From NCBI GenBank assembly GCA_022571985.1, contig JACZWU010000004.1:128319-192318 (forward strand): a stretch of DNA of 64,000 bases, in the 5' to 3' direction. Every line of letters begins with the position of its first letter. Position 1 is the first letter of the stretch. Below, piece by piece: positions 50,458 through 60,882 of this stretch. The notes beneath the pieces were generated by a model, which was not told the origin of the DNA, did no database searches, and was given only the letters and a program-made list of their open reading frames with translations. The position numbers and the translations under genes are program-made. The DNA comes from Candidatus Zixiibacteriota bacterium (GTDB lineage: Bacteria; Zixibacteria; MSB-5A5; GN15; FEB-12).

Positions 50458-53400
50458 ATGGATAAATTTTTGAACGGTATCTATCATCATATACGTTCCT
50501 GTGGCCGAATACTCTTCTGGCTGACAGTAGTAGTCTGTCTCAATCAACGTGCCGAAGCACAGATAGGTTTTCAGGCAGGCTTCGAGACGGCGACTTCCTG
50601 GATTTCTCCTATTACAGAACCGGACCACAGCTTTTCTGCTGCGATATTACCTAAGACTAAACTTATTCTGACCCGGCAGCTAATTTTAAAACCAAAGGTT
50701 GTCAGTTCCAGCTTTGCAAATAACTCGCTGACATTCAATTCTATATTTTACCGGAGAGGGCGTGATACCTGGGAATTGGTGCCTATTTCTCTTGATGCGC
50801 AGGAGTTTAATAATCTCAGTCTCGATCTCTACCTGAGACAGCAACGAGCTTTGATGTTTCGTCATCAGGTAGCGGGTTTACTAAAAAACAAACGTGGCAG
50901 AGGACTCGGAGTCAGGGTGGCTTTGCCTAAGCGGCTGAAAAAGATTTTTGGCGAGGGCGGGGCCGGACTTCAAGTTTCCGGATTCAGAAAGATAACACTA
51001 TCCGGCCGGTCTCAATGGACTGACGGACAGTCCAACCTGCTCAGACAAAATAAGTTTCCATCTCTGAGCATGGATCAGATATCCCGTTTTGATATTACCG
51101 GTACTATTGGAACCAAGATAACTGTCAAAGTTTCTCAGGACAGCCAGACAGACATTCCGCTGGCAAATAGAATCCAGATTCGTTACCGGGGGGATGAGGA
51201 TGACGTTCTGCAGTCGATTGAAGCCGGCAACACAACTCTGTCACTGCCTAATACGCAATTCGTAGGCTATTCTGCTCGCATCCGGGGCCTGTTCGGTTTA
51301 AAAGCTACGGCTCAGATAGGCAGCCTTAAACTCACCGCCATTGCTTCGCAGGAAAAAGGCAACGCCGAAAAGGCGTCTTTTACTGCTTCAGGCGACCAGA
51401 CCGCTACTTTTATCCGTGACTTCCAATATGCCGACGGCAGAATTTTTGACCTGGGACTTGATACTGTAACGTTAGTAGACACGGCTAATAACACGGCCTT
51501 CTTTGATCAAGAATTATTTCCCGGTGACTCGATAATAAAGCTCTTTGTCTATGAGCATGAGACCGTCAGAGATAAGCAAAGCAGTACTATTCCTGCGATA
51601 ATTAACGTCAAGCCTCAGGTACCAAATGCTGCTGCTGCCGAAGATTTCAGACCTCCGTACGGAGTAAACCAGCTTAATTATGGAACTGAATTTATTTACG
51701 AGCAGGATATTGCGAAAGGAATTTACTATGTAGTATTTAACTCCCGGAGGCCGGATATCCGGGCGCTGGCAGTATATATGGAAGTGCAAAGGGGCAGTCA
51801 GGTTATAAAATTCGGTGAAATTAACAATGTTGACACTCTTAACTTAAAACTTTTAAGATCAGATAATCCCCTGCCCAGCTTCGCTACCTGGAAACTGATG
51901 TGGAGAAACGTCTACGACCTTCGCCAGCGAGGGGTTAATATCGAAGATCTCAATATAAAAGTTTTCAAAGGTCTTACCGGACGGGAAAATACTACCTCAA
52001 GTCTGGATTATCAGGATGCAGACGACGGATCGCAGCCATACATAGAAATTCTCGGGCTCGACCAATATACGCTGAGTGAAAAAGTCTCCAACGGAAAGGT
52101 TGACGACCGCTCGGAAATCTGGAGAAGCGAATGGGGACTTCTGATTTTCCCGTCACGTGAACCGTTTAACTCCGACACTATTTTCGTTGATGACCGGGGC
52201 GATTCTACCTCCCCGCTGGACGATAAAGCCCCGAACCTGTATAGCTATGTTTCACCAGTAGGTCGGTCAGAGGCCAGTAAATATTTTATACAAATTGCTA
52301 CCAAGATAAGAAGTTCAATTATCCGGCTTAACAGGCCAAACATAATTGAAAACTCTGAGCGGCTGACTCTTAACGGCCGACTTCTGAAAAAAGGCGAAGA
52401 TTATAACATAAATTATGATTTCGGGCAGATTACTTTGCTTTCAGATGAAGCGGTTGACCCCAATGCCGAACTGCTGATAGATTTCGAATATACTGGCTTC
52501 CTGGCAGTTCAAAAAAAATCCCTGCTGGGATTTCGGGTTGAGTACGAGTGGAGCAAAAATCTACACTTTGGCACGACCATTCTTTATAAATCAGATAAAG
52601 CCCAGCAGAGAAAACCAAGAGTTGGCCAGGAAACATCAAAGATGGCATTAATTGATTTTGATGCCTCCCTTAAGCTGCAGCTCAACTTTTTAACAAAGTT
52701 GGCCAATGCTCTGCCGCTGGTGGAAACTTCGGTGCCATCTGCCCTTTCAATTTCAGGAGAAATTGCGCGCTCATATCCAAATCCAAACGTCGGGGGTGAA
52801 GCGTTTGTAGATGACTTTGAAGCTGCCATCGAACAGCTGACTTTGTCAACTTCCAGAACAGCCTGGAGACATTCGGCACTGCCGGTGCAGGTAAAAGATA
52901 GTATAGCCAGTTATACCCGGGGAAGACTATTATGGCATACTCCCACTTTGGGGGCGGACCTGACCCGGGTGGAAGATGTTTATGACCGTGATGTAAATCG
53001 AACCGCGGGGCAGAGTATCAGAACTTTGCGGCTGATTTTTAAACCCGACCCGATTAATGCAGACAGCCTGACTAGATCCTGGGCAGGAATTACGCGTTAT
53101 TTCAGGGGCAGAATTGATGCCGACCGTTTACAATTGTTTGAGTTTCGTGCCAGAGGAACCAGAGGAAAACTGCATTTTGATTTTGGCTCTATAAGTGAAG
53201 ATGTCGACGGCGACGGGCAGGCTGACTCAGAAGACTCAAATCCAAATGGCTTCGTGGATGAATCAGAGGATTTGGGATTAGATTTAATTGCAGATCCAGA
53301 ACCGGACTCTGCCAGCAGGTTTTGGGGGACAGACGGTGACCCGGCCGGAGATAACTTCTACTTCCGTGGGGAAGGCAAGTGTCCTTATGCCGACCAGGGG

Positions 53401-56400
53401 ACGTGTGATGCCATTAACTGGGATGATCCCAATAACTATTATCGCTGGCTTAACGGTACCGAAGGCAACATCCGGGATGCCGAATATCTGGGCATTCCCG
53501 ACGAAGAAGCTCTCTCTCCACAAGGGTTCAAAGACTTAAATTCTTATTTTTCGTTTGTAGTCGATCTCGAAAACACTCCGTTTCTGGTCCCAAATACTGC
53601 CTGGCCGCCGACAGCGGCAGAGAGCAGGCAATTTAATACATATCGCATACCGATATTAGAACCGCAATCGATTGCGCCGGATTTATATTCAATACAAGGT
53701 AACATTACCCCCGATTGGTCAAATATCAGTCATGTCAGAATATGGTTTGAAAGCGCACTGGGCGACACTCTGGAAGATACTGTCGAGGTCGCCAACTGGT
53801 ATTTTGTACAATCAAACTGGCAGGATTCGGTGATTGTCGAACAGAGTAATCTCCTGCTTGATGACACTTTGAAAACATCGTTTTTGGTAGCTCAAATAAG
53901 TGAAGAAGACAATGTAGAGTTCAGAAACAATCCTCCTCCCGGGGTTGAACAATATGTCGACCCGACCACCAATATAGCAGAGCCAAGAGGCGGTCTTCTG
54001 TTAGGCTTTCCGATTTTGCAGCCGGGGGACACCTGCTTTGCTACAAAAGATTTGTTTACTGTCGACCGCTATTCCGGCTACGGCAAGATGCGCATGTATG
54101 TATATGGAGGTATTGACGACAGCCTGACAACCGACACTCAAGACAGTATTGTCTTTTTCTTCAGATTAGGCACAAATTCTGAAAACTTCTATGAGTTTCA
54201 CACCAAACTCTATCCGCGATGGGACGAACGCAACTGGGTTTTATTGGATTTTGATGAAGTCACCGCCTTTAAGGACTCCGTTCAAAAGCTTATCCCGAGA
54301 GAACAAAGAAACAAGTCGGTTGATATTTCTAATGATAAATATCGCGTGTTCGGGGATCCAAACCTGAATGAAATTCTCTTTTTCTCAGCAGGCCTGGTCA
54401 GCACCTTTAAGGATCCGGTTGAGGGGGAGGTCTGGCTGGATGAGCTGCGAGTCACCGATGTTCGCAAAAATGTGGGAACGGCTGTCAGATTATCAGCGTC
54501 GGGTAATATAGCCGACCTGATTAATTATAATTTTCAGGTACAGAGCCGTGATGCCTTTTTCAGGGGACTCTCTACCGCTACCAGAGGAGGCTCCAACAAT
54601 AATCTGGGCAGCGGCAGAACAAGCACAACTTATAGTTTCGGCTGGTCAATGAACGCCAACAAATTCCTGCCTCCTTCATGGGGCGCCAGACTGCCCATTT
54701 CATACAGGTTTACCAAAAGTATTACGACGCCTTTGCTGAGGACCAGGTCAGACGTTGTCCTGCCAGAAGAAGTTCGCCAGGAAGAGAGAACCATCAGTCA
54801 GACTCAGACTTTTTCGATATCTGAGAAATTTAATAAAAAAGGCTCGAATCCTCTGTTCAATTTATTTCTTAATAGACAGTCAGTAAGTTTTTCATACAGC
54901 AGGACTGAAGGATCGTCTGTCAACTCTCCTTTTACATTTGGTGAGAACTATAATATAAAGTCCGGTTTTGACCTGGGCATAACAAAAATCCCAAAAGCTC
55001 CGATATTTTTCTGGACCAAATGGATACCTTTTGTCAAAAAAATCAGCGGTTCCAAATTATCGCTGTACCCCAAGAGCTGGAGACTGTCAGCTGCATACAG
55101 CAGAACTCTAAGGATAACAGAAGATATTAACCGAAATCTCACGTCTTCTGCCTCGCGGGATTTCTCCGGCGGCATTGATATTAAATACAATTTCTTTGAT
55201 AATCTTACTACCAGTTTCAATTACAGTACCAAGAGAGATTTAACAGACGTCAATAATATAAATATCGTTCTTTCACCCAAAAGTTTTAAACTTGGTATAG
55301 AAACTACTTACCGGCAGAGATTTAATCTTAAGTACGACCCGAAACTGTTGACCTGGCTGACCGGGACTTACAGCTTTGATGCCACATATAGTGATAATCT
55401 GGACAGAAGTTCACAGACGCGCCGTTCAACTCTTACTCAGGGCTGGGGTATGGGCGGCACCTTTAATCACAGGGCATTGCTCTCAAAAAGTGCACAATCT
55501 GGCAGTAGTCGACGGGGCTTCAGACAACGCGGCGGGCGCCGGACAATAAATGTACCCGATGACGAAACTTCCAAAGACAAGAAGAAAAACCAAAATAAAG
55601 ACGAAAAAGAACAAGACAAAAAGCAGGAAGATAAAAACAAGAAAGACGGCCCGTCAATATTTTCCTCGCTTGTTTCAAAGCCAAAAGCATTACTGAATTT
55701 TTTGACAGGCTGGATAGAGCCGATTAATTACAATTATAATAGAGGATTCAATAACTTTGTGCCGGGAATGCTGGGGCGTCCCGGACTTACTTACCGCTTC
55801 GGAATAGTTCGCGATTTAGACGTCCCGACGAGCAGCGGCGATACTCGGGCAGCTTCTTCAGGTGAATCCCAGTCGTATAGTTTAAATTCAGGATTTGGAC
55901 TTTTTGGCGGAATTAAGACTACTGTAAAATTCAGTCGTTCTGAAAATCTCGACTTGGTAAAACAGGGACCCCGTTATCGTACTCGTACCACCAACTGGCC
56001 GGACTTATCTATCAGGATTTCAAAGTTCAAGTCGCTTCCTCTTATCAAGGGCATTGTCAACAGGATGATAGGTATTTTTTCACCAAGGACCGGTTTTAGC
56101 AGAAGGGAACAGGAAACACGTGATATAGTTAGCGGCTTTAACGTGACAAAGTCTACGTCGTCAAGTTTCAGTCCTCTGCTGTCAATAAACTTTAAGCTGT
56201 GGCGTTCGTTATCCCTGTCTGGTTCATATACCTATAGTACTGAGGAGTCAGTCAAGCGCAGTACGGGAGACGGCCAATTTCAATCAAAGACTAATACAAA
56301 TCGTAAAACAATTGCTGCCACCACAAAATATACATTCTCGTCTCCTGGCGGCATAAGAATTCCAATTTTTGGCCGCCTGAAATTTACGTCTACAGTTAAC

Positions 56401-56640
56401 ATTGACTTGACGATTAAGTACAGCGCTAATAAAAGCGTAACATCGAAAAAAGAATCAGGAGATGACGAACGCGTTTCACAGGATAAATCAGATTTTTTAG
56501 TGCGTCCGACAATCTCTTATTCTTTCAGCAGGCAGATAAGGGGCGGACTGTCGGGATCCTGGCAAGATACAAACGACGTAAATTCTGGCCGCAAAAGCCA
56601 TGTCAGACAGATACAAATCTGGATGGAAATTCGTTTTTAG
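50458..56640 (+). CDS. sprA: SprA, type IX secretion outer-membrane translocon
   Basis: A 2060-residue protein with a signal peptide cut near RAEA/QIGF. SprA in Bacteroidota is a giant 36-strand barrel that forms the T9SS pore and docks PorV. Features fitting it are size, beta-rich content throughout, LNGRLLKKGEDYNINYDFG near residue 638, GGEAFVDDFEAA near 781 and GEVWLDELRVTDVRK near 1323, all of which I recognise from SprA proteins. Between residues 1700 and 1733 a lysine/glutamate-rich insert interrupts the barrel strands. It ends on WMEIRF with the barrel-type aromatic terminus. The start is fixed because a stop (TAA) lies one codon upstream; there is no near Shine-Dalgarno sequence. Confidence 0.88.
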   Translation: MDKFLNGIYHHIRSCGRILFWLTVVVCLNQRAEAQIGFQAGFETATSWISPITEPDHSFSAAILPKTKLILTRQLILKPKVVSSSFANNSLTFNSIFYRRGRDTWELVPISLDAQEFNNLSLDLYLRQQRALMFRHQVAGLLKNKRGRGLGVRVALPKRLKKIFGEGGAGLQVSGFRKITLSGRSQWTDGQSNLLRQNKFPSLSMDQISRFDITGTIGTKITVKVSQDSQTDIPLANRIQIRYRGDEDDVLQSIEAGNTTLSLPNTQFVGYSARIRGLFGLKATAQIGSLKLTAIASQEKGNAEKASFTASGDQTATFIRDFQYADGRIFDLGLDTVTLVDTANNTAFFDQELFPGDSIIKLFVYEHETVRDKQSSTIPAIINVKPQVPNAAAAEDFRPPYGVNQLNYGTEFIYEQDIAKGIYYVVFNSRRPDIRALAVYMEVQRGSQVIKFGEINNVDTLNLKLLRSDNPLPSFATWKLMWRNVYDLRQRGVNIEDLNIKVFKGLTGRENTTSSLDYQDADDGSQPYIEILGLDQYTLSEKVSNGKVDDRSEIWRSEWGLLIFPSREPFNSDTIFVDDRGDSTSPLDDKAPNLYSYVSPVGRSEASKYFIQIATKIRSSIIRLNRPNIIENSERLTLNGRLLKKGEDYNINYDFGQITLLSDEAVDPNAELLIDFEYTGFLAVQKKSLLGFRVEYEWSKNLHFGTTILYKSDKAQQRKPRVGQETSKMALIDFDASLKLQLNFLTKLANALPLVETSVPSALSISGEIARSYPNPNVGGEAFVDDFEAAIEQLTLSTSRTAWRHSALPVQVKDSIASYTRGRLLWHTPTLGADLTRVEDVYDRDVNRTAGQSIRTLRLIFKPDPINADSLTRSWAGITRYFRGRIDADRLQLFEFRARGTRGKLHFDFGSISEDVDGDGQADSEDSNPNGFVDESEDLGLDLIADPEPDSASRFWGTDGDPAGDNFYFRGEGKCPYADQGTCDAINWDDPNNYYRWLNGTEGNIRDAEYLGIPDEEALSPQGFKDLNSYFSFVVDLENTPFLVPNTAWPPTAAESRQFNTYRIPILEPQSIAPDLYSIQGNITPDWSNISHVRIWFESALGDTLEDTVEVANWYFVQSNWQDSVIVEQSNLLLDDTLKTSFLVAQISEEDNVEFRNNPPPGVEQYVDPTTNIAEPRGGLLLGFPILQPGDTCFATKDLFTVDRYSGYGKMRMYVYGGIDDSLTTDTQDSIVFFFRLGTNSENFYEFHTKLYPRWDERNWVLLDFDEVTAFKDSVQKLIPREQRNKSVDISNDKYRVFGDPNLNEILFFSAGLVSTFKDPVEGEVWLDELRVTDVRKNVGTAVRLSASGNIADLINYNFQVQSRDAFFRGLSTATRGGSNNNLGSGRTSTTYSFGWSMNANKFLPPSWGARLPISYRFTKSITTPLLRTRSDVVLPEEVRQEERTISQTQTFSISEKFNKKGSNPLFNLFLNRQSVSFSYSRTEGSSVNSPFTFGENYNIKSGFDLGITKIPKAPIFFWTKWIPFVKKISGSKLSLYPKSWRLSAAYSRTLRITEDINRNLTSSASRDFSGGIDIKYNFFDNLTTSFNYSTKRDLTDVNNINIVLSPKSFKLGIETTYRQRFNLKYDPKLLTWLTGTYSFDATYSDNLDRSSQTRRSTLTQGWGMGGTFNHRALLSKSAQSGSSRRGFRQRGGRRTINVPDDETSKDKKKNQNKDEKEQDKKQEDKNKKDGPSIFSSLVSKPKALLNFLTGWIEPINYNYNRGFNNFVPGMLGRPGLTYRFGIVRDLDVPTSSGDTRAASSGESQSYSLNSGFGLFGGIKTTVKFSRSENLDLVKQGPRYRTRTTNWPDLSIRISKFKSLPLIKGIVNRMIGIFSPRTGFSRREQETRDIVSGFNVTKSTSSSFSPLLSINFKLWRSLSLSGSYTYSTEESVKRSTGDGQFQSKTNTNRKTIAATTKYTFSSPGGIRIPIFGRLKFTSTVNIDLTIKYSANKSVTSKKESGDDERVSQDKSDFLVRPTISYSFSRQIRGGLSGSWQDTNDVNSGRKSHVRQIQIWMEIRF

Positions 56641-56650
56641 GATTTAACGG

Positions 56651-56680
56651 TTGACTATTTTCTTACTTACCAGGTAATTG
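56651..56680 (+). promoter_or_regulatory. Candidate leaderless promoter of the cyclase-selAB unit
   Basis: TTGACT (56651-56656) and TAATTG (56675-56680) with an 18-base spacer. The ATG at 56686 is five bases past the -10 element. No Shine-Dalgarno sequence is present. Confidence 0.45.
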
Positions 56681-56685
56681 AACCG

Positions 56686-57624
56686 ATGAAAATTCTGGCC
56701 AGCTTAATGATAGCAATCAGTCTAATCTCTATTATGACTTTGTCTTGTAATGAAAATTCGGTAGCAGCACCCAGGTTTGACAGCCCCAGAGCTTTCGAAT
56801 ACCTGGTTAAACAGGTAGAATTTGGCCCGCGTGTTCCCGGCAGCAAAGAGTGGCAAAAATGCAAAGAGTACCTTGTAAACCACTTCACAGAGCTGGGAAT
56901 CAAACCAAAATTTCAGGAATTTGAGTTTTTTGATCCTTACTCAAAAACTCAGCTGCCTCTGGTTAACATAATTGCGACTATTGAAGGCAGCTCTGCTGAA
57001 CCCGAACGGATTCTATTGATGGCCCACTGGGACACTCGACCCCGAACCGACTATCCTACCAGAGCGAATATTTCGGATGAGCCGATTCCCGGTGCCAATG
57101 ACGGCGCCTCGGGTGTTGCTGTGTTGATGGAACTGGCCAACATGCTGGCCAAAAATCGACCGCAGCATTCGGTTGAGATTGTACTGGTCGACGGCGAGGA
57201 CTGGGGGAAATCTGGTGACAGCGAGTATTACTTACTCGGTTCTTCAGAGTTTGCCCGCAGAGGTATAAGAGATAAATATCGTTTCGCAATCGTGATAGAT
57301 ATGGTTGGCGACAAGAATCAGGAATTCTATCGCGAAATTTTCTCAGAAACTCATCACCCCGAACTCAATGATATGATCTGGAACGCCGCCGCTCTGCTTG
57401 GCGTTACCTCTTTTATTGATACTACCCGGCACACTGTGCTTGATGATCATATTCCACTGGTAACAAGCGGCCTGCCGGCTGTTGACATTATAGACTTCGA
57501 TTACAAATGGTGGCATACTGATCAGGATACGGTTGACAAATGTTCGCCTGAGTCATTAGGAAATATCGGGAAAGTATTAGCTCATATAATTTACAATCCG
57601 CAATTATGGCCGCCCAGGAAATAG
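56686..57624 (+). CDS. Glutaminyl-peptide cyclotransferase-like M28 lipoprotein
   Basis: A 312-residue lipoprotein (lipobox TLSC near residue 21) of the M28 zinc-peptidase/glutaminyl cyclase family. Metal ligands appear as AHWDTRPRTD, ANDGASGVAVLMEL, VDGEDWG, VIDMVGD and DDHIPLV; FGPRVPGSKEW is the usual N-terminal patch. Animal-type glutaminyl cyclases of this kind in Bacteroidota convert the N-terminal glutamine of exported proteins to pyroglutamate after signal peptide removal. It directly follows sprA, whose mature N-terminus is predicted to be glutamine. An aminopeptidase function cannot be excluded. The end overlaps selA by 19 bases. Confidence 0.82.
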   Translation: MKILASLMIAISLISIMTLSCNENSVAAPRFDSPRAFEYLVKQVEFGPRVPGSKEWQKCKEYLVNHFTELGIKPKFQEFEFFDPYSKTQLPLVNIIATIEGSSAEPERILLMAHWDTRPRTDYPTRANISDEPIPGANDGASGVAVLMELANMLAKNRPQHSVEIVLVDGEDWGKSGDSEYYLLGSSEFARRGIRDKYRFAIVIDMVGDKNQEFYREIFSETHHPELNDMIWNAAALLGVTSFIDTTRHTVLDDHIPLVTSGLPAVDIIDFDYKWWHTDQDTVDKCSPESLGNIGKVLAHIIYNPQLWPPRK

Positions 57625-58982
57625 AAAAACTCAGCGATTTTCCGGCTGTGGAAAAACTGCTGCAGTCTAAGAGTCTGGCGCTACAGCTGAAGAAGCTGCC
57701 AAGGCCGGTAGCGACAGCTGTTATTCAGGCTACTATCGCACAGGCTAAGCAGGAGTTTAAAACAAGTAAACAAACGCTGACTCAGGCCGTGTTAAACAAG
57801 ATGATAATTAAGAATCTAAAAGAGAGGTCGAAAGAAGAAATATGCCGCGTCATTAACGCCACCGGCATACCGCTGCATACCAATCTTGGCCGGGCGCCAC
57901 TGGGCAAAGCTGTACTAAAAGACATTCAGGAGTGCTTATTCGGATACTGCAATCTTGAGTTCGACTTAGAAACGGGAAGTCGCGGAAAAAGAGGTGAAGC
58001 CTGTGAACAATATCTGGCGCAGCTCACCGGCGCCGAAAGCGCCGCTGTAGTTAATAACTGCGCGGCTGCTCTGTTCATAATTCTGAATACGTTGGCCCTG
58101 CGTAAAAGTGTTATTTTGTCGCGCGGGGAAATGGTTCAGATTGGCGGAGGATTTCGCATACCGGAAATTCTCAAACGCTCCGGCGCCAAACTAACAGAAA
58201 TAGGCGCTACTAATATTACTACCACCGACGACTACTCTCAGGCGATTGATAAAAGCAGCAAAATTATTCTCAAAGTCCATCGCAGCAATTTTCAGCTGTC
58301 AGGTTTTACAAAAGAAGTCCCTGTCAGAGAACTGGCACAAATAGCCAGACAAAGCGAAATAATATTGGTAAATGACCTCGGCAGCGGCGCCCTTTTCCCC
58401 ACTAAAAAACTTTTCGGACACAATGAACCTACTGTCCAGCAATCTGTCCGTGATGGCGCACATTTGACCTGTTTCTCGGGAGACAAAATGCTGGGAGGAG
58501 TGCAGGCGGGTCTTATTGTAGGCCAAAAAGAACTGGTAGACAAGATCAAAAGCAATCCACTATTTAGAGCTGTAAGAGTTGATAAAATAACGTTTCTGAT
58601 TTTGGAGAGAATATTCAAAGCTTATCTGGACAACACTTATCATGAAAACATCAAAATCTGGCAGCTTCTGGCTGTAACTGAATCAGAATTATATAGCAGA
58701 GCCAAATCAATAATCAAACAACTGGGGCATCCGGCCGGTCTGTCTGCGGAAGCTACCAGAACTTTTTTGGGCGGGGGTGGCCTGCCGGAAACCGAGCTGC
58801 CTTCGGTAGGCTTGGTGTTTTCACAAGATTTTCCGGCCACAAAGCTGCTCAAAAAACTTCGTTCAATGAAGCCACCGGTAATAGCGCGAATCGAAAACGA
58901 CAAGCTGATTGTCGATTTAAAGGCAGTCGACCAGAGCGAGCTCGACATTCTTACAAAATCATTACAACAGATTTTGAAATAG
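57606..58982 (+). CDS. selA: L-seryl-tRNA(Sec) selenium transferase
   Basis: A 458-residue PLP enzyme that turns Ser-tRNA(Sec) into Sec-tRNA(Sec) with selenophosphate. Blocks are [25 protein letters not shown]-type [40 protein letters not shown] and [19 protein letters not shown], where the lysine binds PLP. The start ATG lies in the cyclase gene, and the N-terminal helix ([12 protein letters not shown]) matches SelA. selB follows by ten bases. Together with tRNA-Sec at 46.7 kb, this gives the host a selenocysteine insertion route. Confidence 0.95.
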   Translation: MAAQEIEKLSDFPAVEKLLQSKSLALQLKKLPRPVATAVIQATIAQAKQEFKTSKQTLTQAVLNKMIIKNLKERSKEEICRVINATGIPLHTNLGRAPLGKAVLKDIQECLFGYCNLEFDLETGSRGKRGEACEQYLAQLTGAESAAVVNNCAAALFIILNTLALRKSVILSRGEMVQIGGGFRIPEILKRSGAKLTEIGATNITTTDDYSQAIDKSSKIILKVHRSNFQLSGFTKEVPVRELAQIARQSEIILVNDLGSGALFPTKKLFGHNEPTVQQSVRDGAHLTCFSGDKMLGGVQAGLIVGQKELVDKIKSNPLFRAVRVDKITFLILERIFKAYLDNTYHENIKIWQLLAVTESELYSRAKSIIKQLGHPAGLSAEATRTFLGGGGLPETELPSVGLVFSQDFPATKLLKKLRSMKPPVIARIENDKLIVDLKAVDQSELDILTKSLQQILK

Positions 58983-58992
58983 CAGCGCAGCA

Positions 58993-60882
58993 ATGTTAGT
59001 AGTAGGCACTGCCGGACATATCGACCATGGTAAATCAGCAATTGTAAAGAGGCTGACCGGCACCGATCCCGACCGTCTGCCCGAAGAAAAAGCACGGGGA
59101 ATGACCATTGATCTCGGTTTCGCGTTTTACGAAACAGCCGACAACCAGACGATAGCGCTTGTCGATGTTCCCGGTCATGAAAGATTCATAAGAAACATGA
59201 TCTCTGGCGCCAGCGGTATTGATGCTGTCATGCTGGTAATTGCAGCCGATGACGGCTGGATGCCTCAAAGCGAAGAGCATTTTCAGATTATCAGGCTTCT
59301 TGGTGTTTCAAGCGGCATTATTGTGATTAATAAATCGGACCTCGCCGAAACCGACTGGCTCGAAATCCTGAAAAGCGATATCAAAGAAAAAGTAAAAGAT
59401 TCGTTCTTAAAAGACTCTCCGATAGTTGAAGTTTCTGCTGAAACGGGAAACGGCTTTGAAAAACTAAAAAAAGAACTTGACCGCCTTCCCCAGACAATCT
59501 CCCGCGAAAGAGACATAGACAAGGCCAGGCTCTATATTGACCGCGCCTTTATGAACAAAGGCTTTGGAACAGTTGTCACAGGCACACTTCGTGACGGCTG
59601 CTTTGCGATCGGACAAACGCTTTCAATCTGGCCATCTCTCAAAAAAGCAAAAATTCGTTCTCTGCAGTCTAACAGCAAAGATGTAGAAAAAGCCAGCCCT
59701 GGGCAAAGAACTGCCATCTCACTAACCGGAGTAGACAAAGATGAACTGCAACGGGGCAGAGTACTGATTGCAGAACATAATTTGTTACATTTCAAAGAAA
59801 ACCCGGTACTGGTGCTCCGTGTAGAAGTTCTCAAAAACTCACCGCTTAGTCTGAGCAACAGACGGCGACTGACATTCATTACGGGCACGACCGAATGTCA
59901 GGGTGAAATCAGAATTTTCAAAGACAAACAAATTACTCCCGGCAGCTCGGGCACAGTATTCTTTAAGCCAGACGACTCCGTGTACGCTCTGCTGGGCGAC
60001 CATTTTATAATACGCCTGCCAACTCCAATGCTCTCCCTCGGCGGCGGGATTGTCATCGACCATGTCAGGAAGTTCCCGCGCCAAAAAGAGATGGAGCAGT
60101 TCAATTACTTAGACTTAAGAACCGATTGGCAGTTGGAAAAGATAATTCTTTCTGAGTTGTGCAAAGAAAAGCTGCTAAAGCCAAAAGATTTATTAGTACA
60201 GTCGTCTTTTGGAGTCGGTAAAATAGAATCAGAGCTGGAAAAACTGCTAAGTACTAAAAAGTGTGGCCAGATTGGTGACTATATATATGAAGCCGGAACA
60301 TTTGAAAAGATTAGTAATGAAACAATAGTTAAAATTGAAAAGTATTTGGAAGAAAACTCTCATGTCACAGGCTTAACCATCGAACAAATCGAACAACTGC
60401 TGAGAATTGGCGAAGAAAAAACCAGAGCGATCTTAAACTATTTGGTAACCCAAAAGTTGCTTAGCGAAGAAAGCGAAAAGTATGATTTAATAAGCCGCCA
60501 GGCCGGACCCGAAGGAGAAATCCGTACAGCTTTTGATGACATTATGAATAGGCTGAGCGAGAATCCTTTTGCTCCTCCGAAATTATCGGAACTTGCCTCA
60601 AAGGGAGCCAGCTACCGCCAGGCAATCAGGTATATATTAGACAAAAACAGCGCTCACAAATGCGGCTCAGAGTTTCTATTCTCAAACGATGCCTGGAGAC
60701 AGATATTAAAGTTTGTCAGAGAGTGCTTAAAGAATAAGAGTGAACTTAAAGTGACAGACCTTCGCGACAAATTTAACTTCTCCCGGAAGTATTCAATTCC
60801 GATTTTGGAAGAGACCGACAGGTTGAAAATAACGCGCCGTCAGGGTGACATACGAGTCAAGGGTGATAATTTTGAAAAATAA
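58993..60882 (+). CDS. selB: Selenocysteine-specific elongation factor
   Basis: A 629-residue GTPase delivering Sec-tRNA to UGA codons with a SECIS stem. G1 is [19 protein letters not shown], the switch region [14 protein letters not shown]3 [16 protein letters not shown]4 NKSD. Domains II and III follow (residues 180-345), then a C-terminal region of winged-helix modules (about 380-629) that in SelB bind the SECIS RNA. Length is near normal. The gene is ten bases after selA; its last codons overlap the amidohydrolase start. Confidence 0.95.
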   Translation: MLVVGTAGHIDHGKSAIVKRLTGTDPDRLPEEKARGMTIDLGFAFYETADNQTIALVDVPGHERFIRNMISGASGIDAVMLVIAADDGWMPQSEEHFQIIRLLGVSSGIIVINKSDLAETDWLEILKSDIKEKVKDSFLKDSPIVEVSAETGNGFEKLKKELDRLPQTISRERDIDKARLYIDRAFMNKGFGTVVTGTLRDGCFAIGQTLSIWPSLKKAKIRSLQSNSKDVEKASPGQRTAISLTGVDKDELQRGRVLIAEHNLLHFKENPVLVLRVEVLKNSPLSLSNRRRLTFITGTTECQGEIRIFKDKQITPGSSGTVFFKPDDSVYALLGDHFIIRLPTPMLSLGGGIVIDHVRKFPRQKEMEQFNYLDLRTDWQLEKIILSELCKEKLLKPKDLLVQSSFGVGKIESELEKLLSTKKCGQIGDYIYEAGTFEKISNETIVKIEKYLEENSHVTGLTIEQIEQLLRIGEEKTRAILNYLVTQKLLSEESEKYDLISRQAGPEGEIRTAFDDIMNRLSENPFAPPKLSELASKGASYRQAIRYILDKNSAHKCGSEFLFSNDAWRQILKFVRECLKNKSELKVTDLRDKFNFSRKYSIPILEETDRLKITRRQGDIRVKGDNFEK

